Part shown: one piece after another, positions 1-9,759 of the stretch
Numbering within the stretch: the stretch's first letter is position 1
How the letters are laid out: each line of letters begins with the position of its first letter
Origin: Gnetum montanum
Lineage: Eukaryota > Streptophyta > Gnetopsida > Gnetales > Gnetaceae
NCBI GenBank assembly: GCA_015680685.1
Contig: MNCI01007937.1
Coordinates: 8,038-70,563, forward strand
Reading direction: 5' to 3'
Length of the DNA: 62,526 bases
The notes under the pieces: model-generated
What the model saw: the letters and a program-made list of their open reading frames with translations, nothing else
Told to the model about the DNA's origin: nothing
Database searches by the model: none
Program-made: the position numbers and the translations under genes

Positions 1-152
1 TGGAGAATAAAAGTAAAGTCAGGGACATACTCATCAAGATGAGTATATGTGACCTTAGATTGTTTAGGACATGGCTAGTCTGGGTTATGCGTTTGATGCT
101 AACTGTCTCCTGTGTTGTCCTTCGGTGAGTTGATTTCATGAGAAGAAGCCAT
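1..152 (-). pseudogene. gag: E0 gag, 5' fragment cut by window edge
   Basis: Read on the minus strand from an ATG whose A is at 152, the sequence starts MASSHE and later shows YTHLDEYVPDFTFIL. This matches the gag start of elements A (46116 on) and E2 (22405 on), which carry YTHHDEYVLDFTFIL and VPDFIFIMHQDEQ. Stop codons interrupt the first 50 codons, so this copy is decayed. The rest of gag lies left of the window. It follows a primer binding site and LTR to its right, as expected for a minus-strand LTR retrotransposon. The assignment rests on comparison inside this window plus general knowledge of Athila/Tat-type Gypsy elements. Confidence 0.6.
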
Positions 153-275
153 CCTAATGGTGTGCTGTTTTACCATTATTTATGTTCTTAATTAACTGAT
201 TAACCCGAAGGTTCGTTAAAGCTCACAACGATGTGAGTGATATCCCTTATGTTCAATTGGCTTAAAAACACTTAG

Positions 276-293
276 TCCCCGGCAACGGTGCCA
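276..293 (-). other. Primer binding site of E0 (tRNA-Asp type)
   Basis: On the minus strand this reads TGGCACCGTTGCCGGGGA, complementary with one mismatch to the 3' end of plant tRNA-Asp(GUC), which ends in TCCCCGGCAACGGCGCCA. It lies one base from the LTR end at 295. It fixes the element as minus-strand and the adjacent LTR as its 5' LTR. Confidence 0.85.
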
Positions 294-294
294 A

Positions 295-1355
295 TGATGA
301 GTGGCGAGGTACCCCTACACTCAACCATACGAATACGAGCGTGTACGTGCGATCTGGTCGAACTCCGCAGACTAAATGCCTTAATGCCACAAGAAACACT
401 TGGGGTTAATCGTTCGTTGTCTTCCCAGGCTTGCTTGTATGTGTCATGGTGTATGGTTAAGCAAATCTGAGTTATATGATTTTTTTGGTATTTTTCAGTT
501 TAACTCTTAAGCTATGAGGAAAAGGGTTGAGAAACTAATTACTAACTCTAACTAATGTCCTAAGTCTAAATTAACGAGCGTCAGCATCCGTTTCCACTTA
601 CCGGACACACCCTGTACTATGCAACTGTGGCTTACCAAACGCTAATCGTTACTAGGATCACCACATGTAACGCAAGTGCTCGAAGTGGTCGTACTGAGGC
701 ACCTATTTAGCCTAAGTGTGATAAGCAGCCGATTCCTTGGCTAGTCGTACACACCCGTGGGTGCTCGTAGCCAAGTCGTACTTATCACACATTCTAGCCT
801 AGCGATGAGTAGCCGATTCCTTGACCAGATGTACACATTGGACTACCGCTGGGATTACCAAGCGCAGATCTTGAAATACGCTACTGGGTTACCTAGCAGT
901 CACAATGCTCGTAATCAAGTCGTACTCACGCATTGCGACGAGCAGCCGATTTCTTGATTAGCCGTACACATCCGTAGATGCTCGTAATCAAGTCGTACTC
1001 GTGCGCACTAGGAAAGCAATAAATAACAACAAAATAAAACCATGTACTGCAAGGTTTATCCAATCAAGTTTGTCTTTATTGCCATACACAACTTGTGTTC
1101 AGGTTACAAAGTTGCTCGAATAAAGAGCCGTTCACTTTAGGACTCCTACTGCGGGCACATGGGAAATTAATCTAGCTCTGGAGTGTTCAAACTGCGAGAG
1201 CTTCGCTACTTCTAGCCAGGATTCAGAAATGAAGGGAGTGCCGCCTCTTATTTATAGATATGGCGGCGGGCCGCGATATCGCGTACGCGATATCGCAAGG
1301 GATGCGATATCGCGGCGGCTGCGATATCGCGGCTTGTGCATATCACGTCTCATCA
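295..1355 (-). repeat. 5' LTR of element E0 (1061 bp)
   Basis: The minus-strand ends are TGATGAG and CTCATCA, a 7-bp terminal inverted repeat shared with the LTRs at 34943-35923 and 59244-60282. On the minus strand the LTR carries palindromes, a TATA box and a poly(A) signal in the order expected for U3-R. The inner half holds several diverged copies of a segment containing GCAGCCGATTCCTTG (about 725, 810 and 940), so U5 is itself repetitive. Homology to LTRs A, B, C and the solo LTR runs its whole length. The second LTR of E0 is outside the window. Confidence 0.85.
1249..1330 (-). promoter_or_regulatory. E0 LTR core promoter: TATA box and GCGATATCGC palindromes
   Basis: TATAAATA lies on the minus strand at 1249-1256. 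Just upstream of it in the minus sense are four copies of GCGATATCGC (1273-1282, 1287-1296, 1304-1313, 1321-1330), the first extended to the 12-bp palindrome CGCGATATCGCG at 1272-1283. Related GATATC-centred motifs lie at the same place in the other LTRs of this family, so they are probably U3 protein-binding sites. The factor is unknown. Confidence 0.6.
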
Positions 1356-1904
1356 ATGACAAACAAAAGATCTTGATTCTAAATGTACTTCAACCTTCAA
1401 AGTATTTACCATGTTAAAAAATATTATCATCAAAGCATTCATAGATAAGATGATGAGTTAGAAATTGAAGCAGGGAAATATGCAAATCCATGGTCCAAAT
1501 CAACATTTGCATTTGGATGTAACAAATCAATTTAGGATCCTAGGAAAACACCTTGATATATGTAGATACTTCTAGCATTGACATCATTGATAAATCATAG
1601 TAAATTACCCAGGTTAAAATTCCCTTGTACATGCTTAAGCTTTTTTGAAGCTAAGAAAGGTACATGCCATAGAAATCCATAGTTGCAACAAGATCACAAG
1701 GAACCATGTATGCAGCATAAAGGAAGTGTGTTTACATATTTATATCATAATCTTAGTGCTTTTATCCCATCTATATCTATGATGTGCTGACTCATAGATG
1801 TAGGATTTGATGACAATTTATTATAATCAATTGTTTACTTGATACTATAGTTTTGAACATATATTTTTACTATGCTCTCAAGTGGTGTGTGTCTTAGCAT
1901 ACCC
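1356..1904. other. Unassigned flank of E0
   Basis: AT-rich sequence to the right of the E0 LTR. No reading frame, RNA gene or recognisable repeat was seen. It should be the pre-insertion sequence next to E0, but the matching target duplication is outside the window. Confidence 0.4.
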
Positions 1905-2480
1905 TTTGGAGTTGAACCTATGACTAATACCTCATTGACAAAAGGACCATTACTCAAGCCTCAATGCTCATCCTTCTAAGTAAGGTCCTAGGAGAGTCAA
2001 TGGATAAGCACAAACCTAACACCTTCCTTTCGATTGGAACCTATGACTTATATCTTAGTGATAAAGGCATCATCACCCATAGCTTCAATGCTCATCCTGC
2101 TAAGTAGTTCTTAGGGGTCGGTGGATAAGCGAAAGCCTAACATCTCCTCTTCAGTTCAAACTTGTGACTAATAATATCTCATTGACAAAAGGATCATCAC
2201 TTGGAACCTCAATGCTCATTTTGCTAAGTAGTTCCCGCGGTCGATGGATGAGCAAAAGCCTAACATTTGCTCTTTGATTTGAACTTGTGACTAATAATAT
2301 TTCATTGACAAAAGGATCATCACATGGTCCGAAAAAGGTTGATTGATAAGTGAAAGCCTTTCTTCTTTCCAAGTAAACTGGATAAGTGACAACCTTTCTT
2401 TAACCTCTTTTAAAATGACTATAGGCTCAAACCTATGTCTTACTACAAGCACCTTACCATCACTCTAAAACCATAGCATG
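1905..2480 (-). repeat. SINE-like repeat with ~122-bp tandem units
   Basis: Four related units begin near 1911, 2034, 2155 and 2278 (spacings 123, 121 and 123). On the minus strand they contain tRNA box-B-like words such as GGTTCAACTCC. The right end read on minus begins GAGTGATGGTAAGGTGCTTG and continues AGGTTTGAGCC, resembling polymerase III A and B boxes. A single related unit occurs on plus near 58455. This is best read as a tRNA-derived SINE whose body was tandemly amplified. A simple minisatellite is the alternative. Confidence 0.45.
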
Positions 2481-3149
2481 TATGTTCTATATACATATAC
2501 ATCCATAAGCGCTATAAACATTATAAAATTTTAATTTCGAAATCCAAAGTTTAAATGAATAAAATACTATTTCTCTGAAATATTCAGTGTTTCCACTCTG
2601 CAAGGTTGAGTAAGTCATGCAATTGCCATGCATAATTCTCCAATTCTCTCAAAAATTGATACCATTACCTGCTTCCCATTTTCCTCTTGCTCCTCTTTTC
2701 TATGTCCCGTCAATATGCTGGCTACCTTTGTGGTGAAAAGAAAAATTATAAGAAGGGAGCAAATCAACGGAAGCAAATCGTAACAGTAATATTTTTCTTC
2801 CCACGGACAAGGCACAAAATTTAATATACAACTTTTTCGCCCTTGATTCATTATTCATTTATTCTTTCTTCTCTGTAAAAGAGCGTATTGATATAATTCA
2901 TGGTTTCTCAACAGCATATAGCTCTTGAAAAAGCAATATATCCTTAAAAGGCCTGTTAAAACTGTACATGTTACTTTTAAGATCGAAAAACATTTAATAA
3001 TAATTTAAAAAAAAAACAAACAAGTTATCATAGACTTCTACTGAAGTCACAACAACGAAAAGTGAAGTATTATTAATAAGTCCTATCATAAATGAATTAG
3101 TTGAAATCACAGCCTATATTTAATGAATGTTGAATACAAAAAGTTTCAG

Positions 3150-3230
3150 TTTCCTCCAGAGAATCCGGATGCTGTGGAAATGATGAAAGCATTCTCCAAG
3201 TATGATGAAATCATTAAATCAATAACTTAA
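3150..3230 (+). other. Possible terminal coding exon relic
   Basis: After an acceptor-like AAGTTTCAG at 3141-3149, 26 codons read through to TAA: the peptide starts FPPENPDAVEMMKAF and ends DEIIKSIT. Codon use looks protein-like and the surroundings are AT-rich like an intron. No family was recognised and no neighbouring plus-strand exon was found, so this could be chance. The stretch 2481-3149 otherwise shows nothing identifiable. Confidence 0.2.
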
Positions 3231-3896
3231 TGACAAAAAAAATTTCTTTTAAACCGTTTTTTTAAGACCCTTATTATTCAGGAGATTTAAACTCTCTTTC
3301 CAGTGGCAATGAAAGGACATCCTCCCAACTTGTGACTTTTGTCTACAAGGTTCATTTTGCAAGTCATGGATAATCAGTAACAGTATTCTATGTTCTGCTA
3401 GCATTTAATATGGAGCCCATACTTTGTTGTGCTTCAAGTCAGGTGCTTTCCTTTTTCTGCTATTATCAGGACACATGGACTTCGATTTGTTATTCTTATC
3501 TTTACTAACATTCACAATAGCATCAGCGAATCTTTGCCAAATAATATCACATAATTTGCATATTAATGAGCATTAGTAAGATCACTACCATATTTTAGGT
3601 GTTCCCTGTTTTTTTCATGCTAACATTTCTAACAGTATCAGCCACATCATTTCAAAACATTGTAACATAATTTTCATGGTAAGTACTATCATCAATATCC
3701 GTACCAGCACATTCTTCCTTATGATCTGTTTATGTATGGTAGAACATTTCTGTATTGGAATCTTCTTTTTGATCAAGTGAAGTAGTTCAGGACACATCTC
3801 TACCTGCAAATTCTATTTTATCTGTATCAGATTAATCTTCTGAATGATCCCTTCATGCAATAAAAGATTTTTTCCCACAGATTTGATTATGTAAAT

Positions 3897-4037
3897 CTAT
3901 TCAAGGCTTCCACCTTCCAACCAAACACGAAACTCTGGTTCATGAACATCAGTTACGTTCTGCATATTTCCTGCATGTTTATCGGCAGAAGAGGAAGGCA
4001 TATCACCAGAAGTAGAGTTGTCTGAAACTTCATTCAT
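3897..4037 (-). pseudogene. Possible degraded exon, serine-rich peptide
   Basis: A 46-codon minus-strand frame starts MNEVSDNSTSGDMPSSS and contains VHEPEFRVWLEGGSLE before TAG. Further along the minus strand (about 3400-3830) are short coding-like pieces in shifting frames, including ADTVRNVSMKK and ADAIVNVSKDKN, which look like diverged repeats of one motif. Together they suggest a decayed gene or exon string just beyond the 3' end of the LINE. The family was not recognised. Confidence 0.25.
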
Positions 4038-4358
4038 TCTGTGCTGCTTTTCTTGTAGGAATCAAAATCGAACCCACGGTGTGCTTCTATTCTTACAGGA
4101 ATCAGGATCGAAGCCAACATCTTACCCTAAAGCAACTGGAATACGTTTGGACTGTCAAGTTGGTTGCAAAATGAAACATCGCTTCAATGCAGTGTGCTAA
4201 AACTTGGGGGGGACTAAGTGAAGGGGACTAAGTGAACTGGGGATGTTACAGAAGGGAACACCTTTACAAACAACTGATTCCAAAGTGGAGGAAAACAATA
4301 TGGAGATTTACCATCCTTTGTAGATCAACCAAGAATGAGAGAAGATAAGAGTCCAAAA

Positions 4359-5000
4359 TTATGAAGAGACACTCCCATGAAGGGAATCATTTTGAGGAAG
4401 ATTGTTGGGATTCACAAAGCTGCTCCAAGGCTGCAACAGATGAAACAATTGATTACTGTCCAACTTAAGCTTTGAAGCAAGAGATATAATTTGAAAGTGA
4501 ACAAGGTGTAGGATCTGCAATTTCTTCATAATAGTTAGATGATAAATGTTTGAATAGTCAATCCTATGAAAAATAATAGTACATCTGTGTTTCCAAATAA
4601 AATATAGAACAATGGGCCTAATGACTTTCCAAAGAAATTTGAAGTTCATGGAAGTGATAGACAAAAAGCCAAACATATGTCGTCTTGAGAAAACTTGCAC
4701 GAAGGGATAACTTTAGAAGTCCATCCCCGCACATGCTGAGTGAAGGGGCAAAGCCAAAAAAACATGGACAAAATCTTCATTTCCACTACAAAGAGGGCAC
4801 TTTGGAGTATGAATCCCAATGTATTTTAGGCGTTTGCCATGGGTAAGCCTTGATGAAGAAGACACCAAAGAAATTGTTGAATTTTAGGAAGAGTCAGAAG
4901 GTTCCACATTCGGTTGAAGAGGGAGATCCAGAATTGCTTGGACTTTTGTTTGTGCCAAGATCTGTTATAGCGTTGAACGCCCATTGAGGAATCCTGCAAT
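4359..5000 (-). pseudogene. LINE ORF2 C-terminal zinc-finger region (zf-RVT-like)
   Basis: In shifting frames the minus strand reads LLHQGLPM, then KCPLC, followed further on by VIRPIVLYFIWKHRC. This is the Cys-rich segment and the W...WK.R end that close plant L1 ORF2 proteins. The same order (HQGLP, CPIC, IWKFRC) occurs in the LINE copies at 52850-53290 and 57600-58040. Frameshifts and stops make this copy non-functional. Assignment is by motif order. Confidence 0.65.
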
Positions 5001-5529
5001 AGTTGGAAGGGAACATGTGGCTTATACTTTGAAAAATACTTTGAACAGAAACATCTAATTGCAAGTATTGATGGATGAAATTATAAACTCAATCTAAGCA
5101 ATGGTGCATCATTTTGGAAGCCCCATACCGGTTTTCAAATACTTTCCAAGAAATCCATTGATCTACGAGACAAGGACAACGAAGGAAAATAACTCCCTTC
5201 TAATACCAAGTAGTTGTAACCCTTGCATTCGTAGTGGCAAGAGGAGCAAGAGACAAGGATAACTAATAGGGGCAAAGCTTAGAAAGAAGAGTAGGATTGA
5301 GCTTTTGACATTAGTCCAATTTATATAATGGTGTAATGCTTGCCAAGCCCTCCAAATATTTTTAAAGACATGGGATCTAGGAATGGTGATAATATGGGGA
5401 GGGAGGATCTAGTTAATGGGATGGATACTTTTCCACAAGGGCTTATTTTTGGCAATGCTTGTTGGAGTCTTGGTTGGAGGAGACTCCCAATAGTGTTAGG
5501 GGCATCCAAATGTTGAACCAACCACTTGG

Positions 5530-6965
5530 TGACTAAGTGAGCCTTTATTTGAAAGAATTTAAAAGGCCTAAACCACCTTTATTCTTAGAAAGAGTAATAG
5601 TATTCCAAGCAACACGATGGAAACTTTTTAAAAAGTCTTTAGACGACCACATAGAGTCTTGAAATAATCGCTCTAGCAACATGGGAGGAAGCCCAATGCG
5701 AGAAATAATACACATTTGTAGAAGCATAAATAGAGTTATAGACAAGGTACTTGCATGCAAGGGTGAGAGGTTTAGTCTTCCACTTTTCAATTTTTCTTCG
5801 AATCCGAAAGATTACTTGCTCCCAGAGGACTAAAGTAGGACCTCTAAATTGGAAGGGAATTTCAAAAATCTTCATGATATCTTGGTCCTAAATAAACTTC
5901 CATGGATAAATGATTGTAATTATTATTGAAACCATAAATAGAATATTTACTCCAATTAATAGTAGAGCTGGAGAGAGAGCAATATTGCTCCACTCAAGAT
6001 AAGATATGCTGCACATTAGTAGCAATGTTTTGAATGAGGAAAAAGGGGTCGTTGGTGAAATGCATATTAAGCAACTAATATTGAAGGGGACAGAGAAAAA
6101 CCCTAGAGAGAACCTCATTCTAAATATCAGAGTTTAATTGATGACAAAGGAAGTCAGCAACAATGGTGAAGAGGTAAGGGACAAGAGGACAACCTTGCCT
6201 CACTGACCTATGAATAGAGAAGGGAGTAGTGATACCAAAGGTAGTAGCTATTCTCATAGTAGTATCTAAGAATAAACATTTCACCACATGAAGAAACTTA
6301 GGACCAAAACTCAGTTCAATCATGGTCTGGATAATAAAGTCCCACTTAATATTGTCGTAGGCTTTTGCATAATCAAGCTTCATCAAAAGGATATATTGTC
6401 GTAGGCTCTACCCACTGAAGACCTTCCCAAGTAATGACCGCATTATTTAAAATGTATCACCTTGGAACAAAGCCAATTTGCTGGGGAGAAATAATATGAC
6501 AAAAAAAATTTTCTTCAAATGTAAGGCTAAGCACTTGGCCCATGTTTTGTAGACCACGTTAAGAAGAGTAATGGGTTGCCAATTAGAGATACAAGTAGGA
6601 TCCCTTGAATTAGGAAGAAGATGAATAATCCCTAGATTTAAATTTGGCCCTAGGGAACCGATAAGGGTAGCCTCTTTGATAACTTGGAAGAGATCATTAC
6701 CAACCAGATACCAATGATTCTAAAAAAATTTAGCAAGGAAACCATCATAATCAGGGGCCTTCTTAGGGCTTAGTTTAAAACAAGCCTGTTGAAGCTCAAC
6801 TTGAGAAATATCAGCTTCTAAAATTTGCAGCATGGTAGAACTAACTAATTTAGGATAATTTAATGTAGTGGCCTCAAATGATGAAATATCCACTGGGGTA
6901 GTGATAAATAAGGCCTCAAAATGATCCTTAGTATAGGAAAGTAGACTATTGTGGTCAGTGATGGT
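5530..6965 (-). pseudogene. LINE ORF2 reverse transcriptase domain
   Basis: From right to left on the minus strand the conserved RT blocks appear: KKAPDYDGFLAKFF near 6730-6780 (the K.PGPDGF block), LGIIHLLPN with NWQPITLLNVVYK near 6560-6640, then KLDYAKAYDNIKWDFI at 6330-6386 and RSVRQGCPLVPYLF at 6160-6215. Downstream are the thumb-like WNTITLSKNKGGLGLL and RKIEKWK pieces (5545-5790). The family needs two catalytic aspartates; the first (LDYAKAYD) is visible, while the YADD block is in degraded sequence. Multiple frameshifts show it is dead. Confidence 0.75.
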
Positions 6966-6970
6966 GGTAC
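6966..6970. repeat. Target site duplication of E1, left copy (GGTAC)
   Basis: GGTAC directly precedes the E1 LTR start TGTTGATGCG at 6971 and recurs at 14785-14789 directly after the other LTR end CAACA. A perfect 5-bp duplication is the normal footprint of Gypsy integrase. Confidence 0.9.
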
Positions 6971-8668
6971 TGTTGATGCGTAAATTTTGGACACGCCGCC
7001 AACACCTGTGAAAACTCGTTTTAGGAGACTATTGCCTAGGGCGCCTCCCGTATGGGTACGGAAACCGGGAATAGTCTCAGCTGGAAAGGGCTATGTGACA
7101 AACAACAATAATATTTTAAACAGAATATCAAAATAAAAGCTTAGATTTAATCTAATATTTAAGTACTCCAATTTAATTTAATATCGGAAACTTAGTATAA
7201 TTTGTGTGATTTGCAAAATGATAAATAATTCAAGTATTCAAATTTCATGTCCCATTGTTGCTGAAGCAGTTGCGAATGAGGACCGGGATCTAGCGCGAGG
7301 CAGAAGTTATCCTGGGCGTAGCAGCAAGGCAGGGTCTGTGCGTAGCCATCTTTATCAAGCTGAAGTAGCTTCTGGTATACTGGAAGGTCCAGAGTTGCGA
7401 AGCGGTCTCCGTTGTTGAAATTCTTTATAAACTAAAAGAAAACTGGTATGCACTAGCGACACATATAGAAGCTGTGTTGCCGGTAAAATTATCAGAAATG
7501 CCTCCAGGACTCTCAGATGAGCATTCCTACCTCCTATTGCGATCTCTTTGCATGCACACCCGGCAGCTAAGACTGTAAGGGCCCCCAGGCTGTGGTAGCA
7601 GCCGAAGCTGTGGGAGAAAGGCTCGATGTGGTCCAGCGCATCAAATCATGGAATCCTGAGAGACAGGTGCCTGCTCCAACGCAGCCGACTATTAACGCAA
7701 ATATCACAACGAACGCCGTTACCTGGTTCCCCATGGACATTGCGAGTGGCGTAAACGTTATTGGAAGTCCTGCAAGACCTGTGATCTCAACAACACGCGA
7801 GGCAGCAGATCGGCGGATTTGTCGTTGCTGTTGCGGCTATGGACGCAGCCGCAGAAAAATAGAGGGCGCGCAAATCTCACCACTCGTGGCGCAGATCGTG
7901 AGCGGCCACCGCGGGCAGCAGCGAAAAATGGGATACCGCGGGCTGCAGCGGAGGCAGAGGGAGGAGGTGGACACAGACGTGCTGCAGCGGGTGGAAGAAC
8001 AGAGAGAGGTCGCTGTTTCGCGTGCGGCCGGGGTGGAGAAGGATGCGCAGCGGTGGCGGTGGGAAACCAACGGCGGCCGAACAAGGGGCAACGCAGGTGT
8101 TGGCGATAGCCAAAAGAAACTGTTAGTGGCTGCGCAAGGTTTGAATGCCGCAGGTCTAGGGATCTAACAGCAGCGCTGCGTCTACGGCTGGGGAAATCAG
8201 CCCGAGTGTAGAAAATCAGCGACGCAGGGTTGGATCTGCTCCCTGGAGGATCGAAACTCGTGTCTGAGCAAGGCCGGATCTGCCTGCCCAAGAAGCCTCC
8301 GAAGAAAGTCTACCTGTGAGAGAAGCCCGCTGAAAATCTCCTCCCTCCTGTTCATATAGCGGCTGCCGTGCAGGAGAAGGAGAAACCTAACCCTAATTGC
8401 TGCCACCTAAAAATCACAGGGAAAACAACCATAAGTTTATTTTATTTTTAAAAGGCATGCGGTCGGTCCTCATTTTATTTTTATTTTTAAGTTAATTTTG
8501 TGGGTGGGTAATGTGTTTTAAGATGTGCATTACTTATTATTTTGTTCAATTATTAATTTATTTTTCTTTTGAAATCTATTTTTTTTTATTTTAAAATTTT
8601 ATATTGTTATAAATTAAATTGGTTCAAACAAGGCCCTATGCCTAGCATGGGTAAGGTTGGCCTCAACA
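6971..8668 (-). repeat. E1 3' LTR (1698 bp)
   Basis: A direct repeat of 13089-14784. In minus orientation this is the 3' LTR, because the primer site lies next to the other copy. The part at about 7250-8340 is much richer in C, G and CpG than its surroundings. Long reading frames there on both strands are a by-product of that composition, with no recognisable protein motif. The segment 8324-8505 is present here but missing from the other LTR, where ambiguous bases and a duplicated block replace it. Confidence 0.9.
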
Positions 8669-9759
8669 CTTAGCCCCCAAACTATAGATTGCATGCAAGT
8701 GCAAGGACTAGAAAATTTTAAATGAAAATGCAAATGGTGGGAAAACAGAAATAGCATAAAACAAGAAATGCAAACTTGAAAATAAATTATAATGTTCTAA
8801 ACATGATCAAAATAACCAAATAATCAAAAGAGNTTGTTAGATCATAGTAAGCCACAACTTTCAGATTTTTCCTTGGTTTTTTTTTCTTTTTTCTTTTTTT
8901 ATTTTTTCTTTCTTTTTCACTTTTTCTCTTCTTTTTTGAAAAACTTAAATTTAAAAGGGAAAACGGAGGTTAGGGTGAGGATTGCTGCCGGACCCCATCA
9001 CACTCAAGAACTTATTACACTGCCAATGAACACGGTCCTCATTTTGTTTTGTTTTATTTTAAGGAAACTTTGCTCATGGTGTACTTCATTCTTGAGGTAG
9101 GAATTCCAACATGAGTCTGGCCGATTAGCTGCACTGCCAAAGAGCATGGTCCTTTTGGAAACTTTGCCCATGGTGCAGTTCAACCCTCGTGTATGTGCCT
9201 TTGATTGGCAACATCATAGCAGGTCTCCTGGGTGGCTAAGGGTTCTCAAGTAGAAATGAACACACTTCACCCTGTTGTTCACAGGATAGCCATGGATCAT
9301 CATACCTGAGGGCTTCGGCTTATGAGAGGAAAGGATAGAATTTTCCAAGGTCACCTAGTAATTATGACTAACCACTCTCCAACATCACATATCCTACACT
9401 CACATGATCATGATGATAGCATGATAAGTTTGTATAAATCAAATGCTCCATAATCAAACATAACAAATAAACTGAAACCTTGGAATCAATTGGAAAGAGT
9501 TACAGTATAAAATATAAAGTGGATTTTATAGCATTATATCATAGTAATAGTAAATTATATCATACCTACATTATTTTTCAATGGTGTTAAGATGACCCAA
9601 TATCAAGTAACTCAAATGACCAATGATTATTAAAATCATATGAAGAACACAATAATCAAAACAATATGCTAAGAAAGAAATGATGGAAATGCAAGCAAAA
9701 TATGAAAATGCAATAATATACATATGAAATGCAATGAAAAAGGGGAAGAAAACATGCAA
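8669..9759 (-). other. E1 3' untranslated region with polypurine tract
   Basis: Lies between the stop of the long ORF and the 3' LTR. Next to the LTR the minus strand reads AGTTTGGGGGCTAAG, a plausible polypurine tract for plus-strand priming. A pyrimidine-rich run at 8870-8940 and one undetermined base at 8833 are present. No coding sequence was recognised. Confidence 0.5.

Larger units (their letters stand above)
4205..6965 (-). mobile_element. LINE (L1-type), block 1: RT, RNA-binding C-terminus and 3' end
   Basis: This is the 3' half of a minus-strand non-LTR retrotransposon. Reading on minus it starts at the right edge, where E1 interrupts it, with the RT upstream region, then RT, then the zinc-finger C-terminus, ending near 4205-4250. 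The coding sequence resumes at 14790, immediately right of E1, and again at 23464, right of E2, so all three blocks are one insertion. No poly(A) tail was identified. Confidence 0.8.

Noticed and set aside
2615-2851. 78-codon minus-strand ORF with a hydrophobic stretch
   Set aside because: The composition follows AT-rich DNA; no homology or gene context supports it.
7592-8291. Overlapping ORFs of up to 191 codons on both strands
   Set aside because: They lie wholly inside an LTR whose G+C- and CpG-rich middle removes stop codons by chance; no domain motif is visible.
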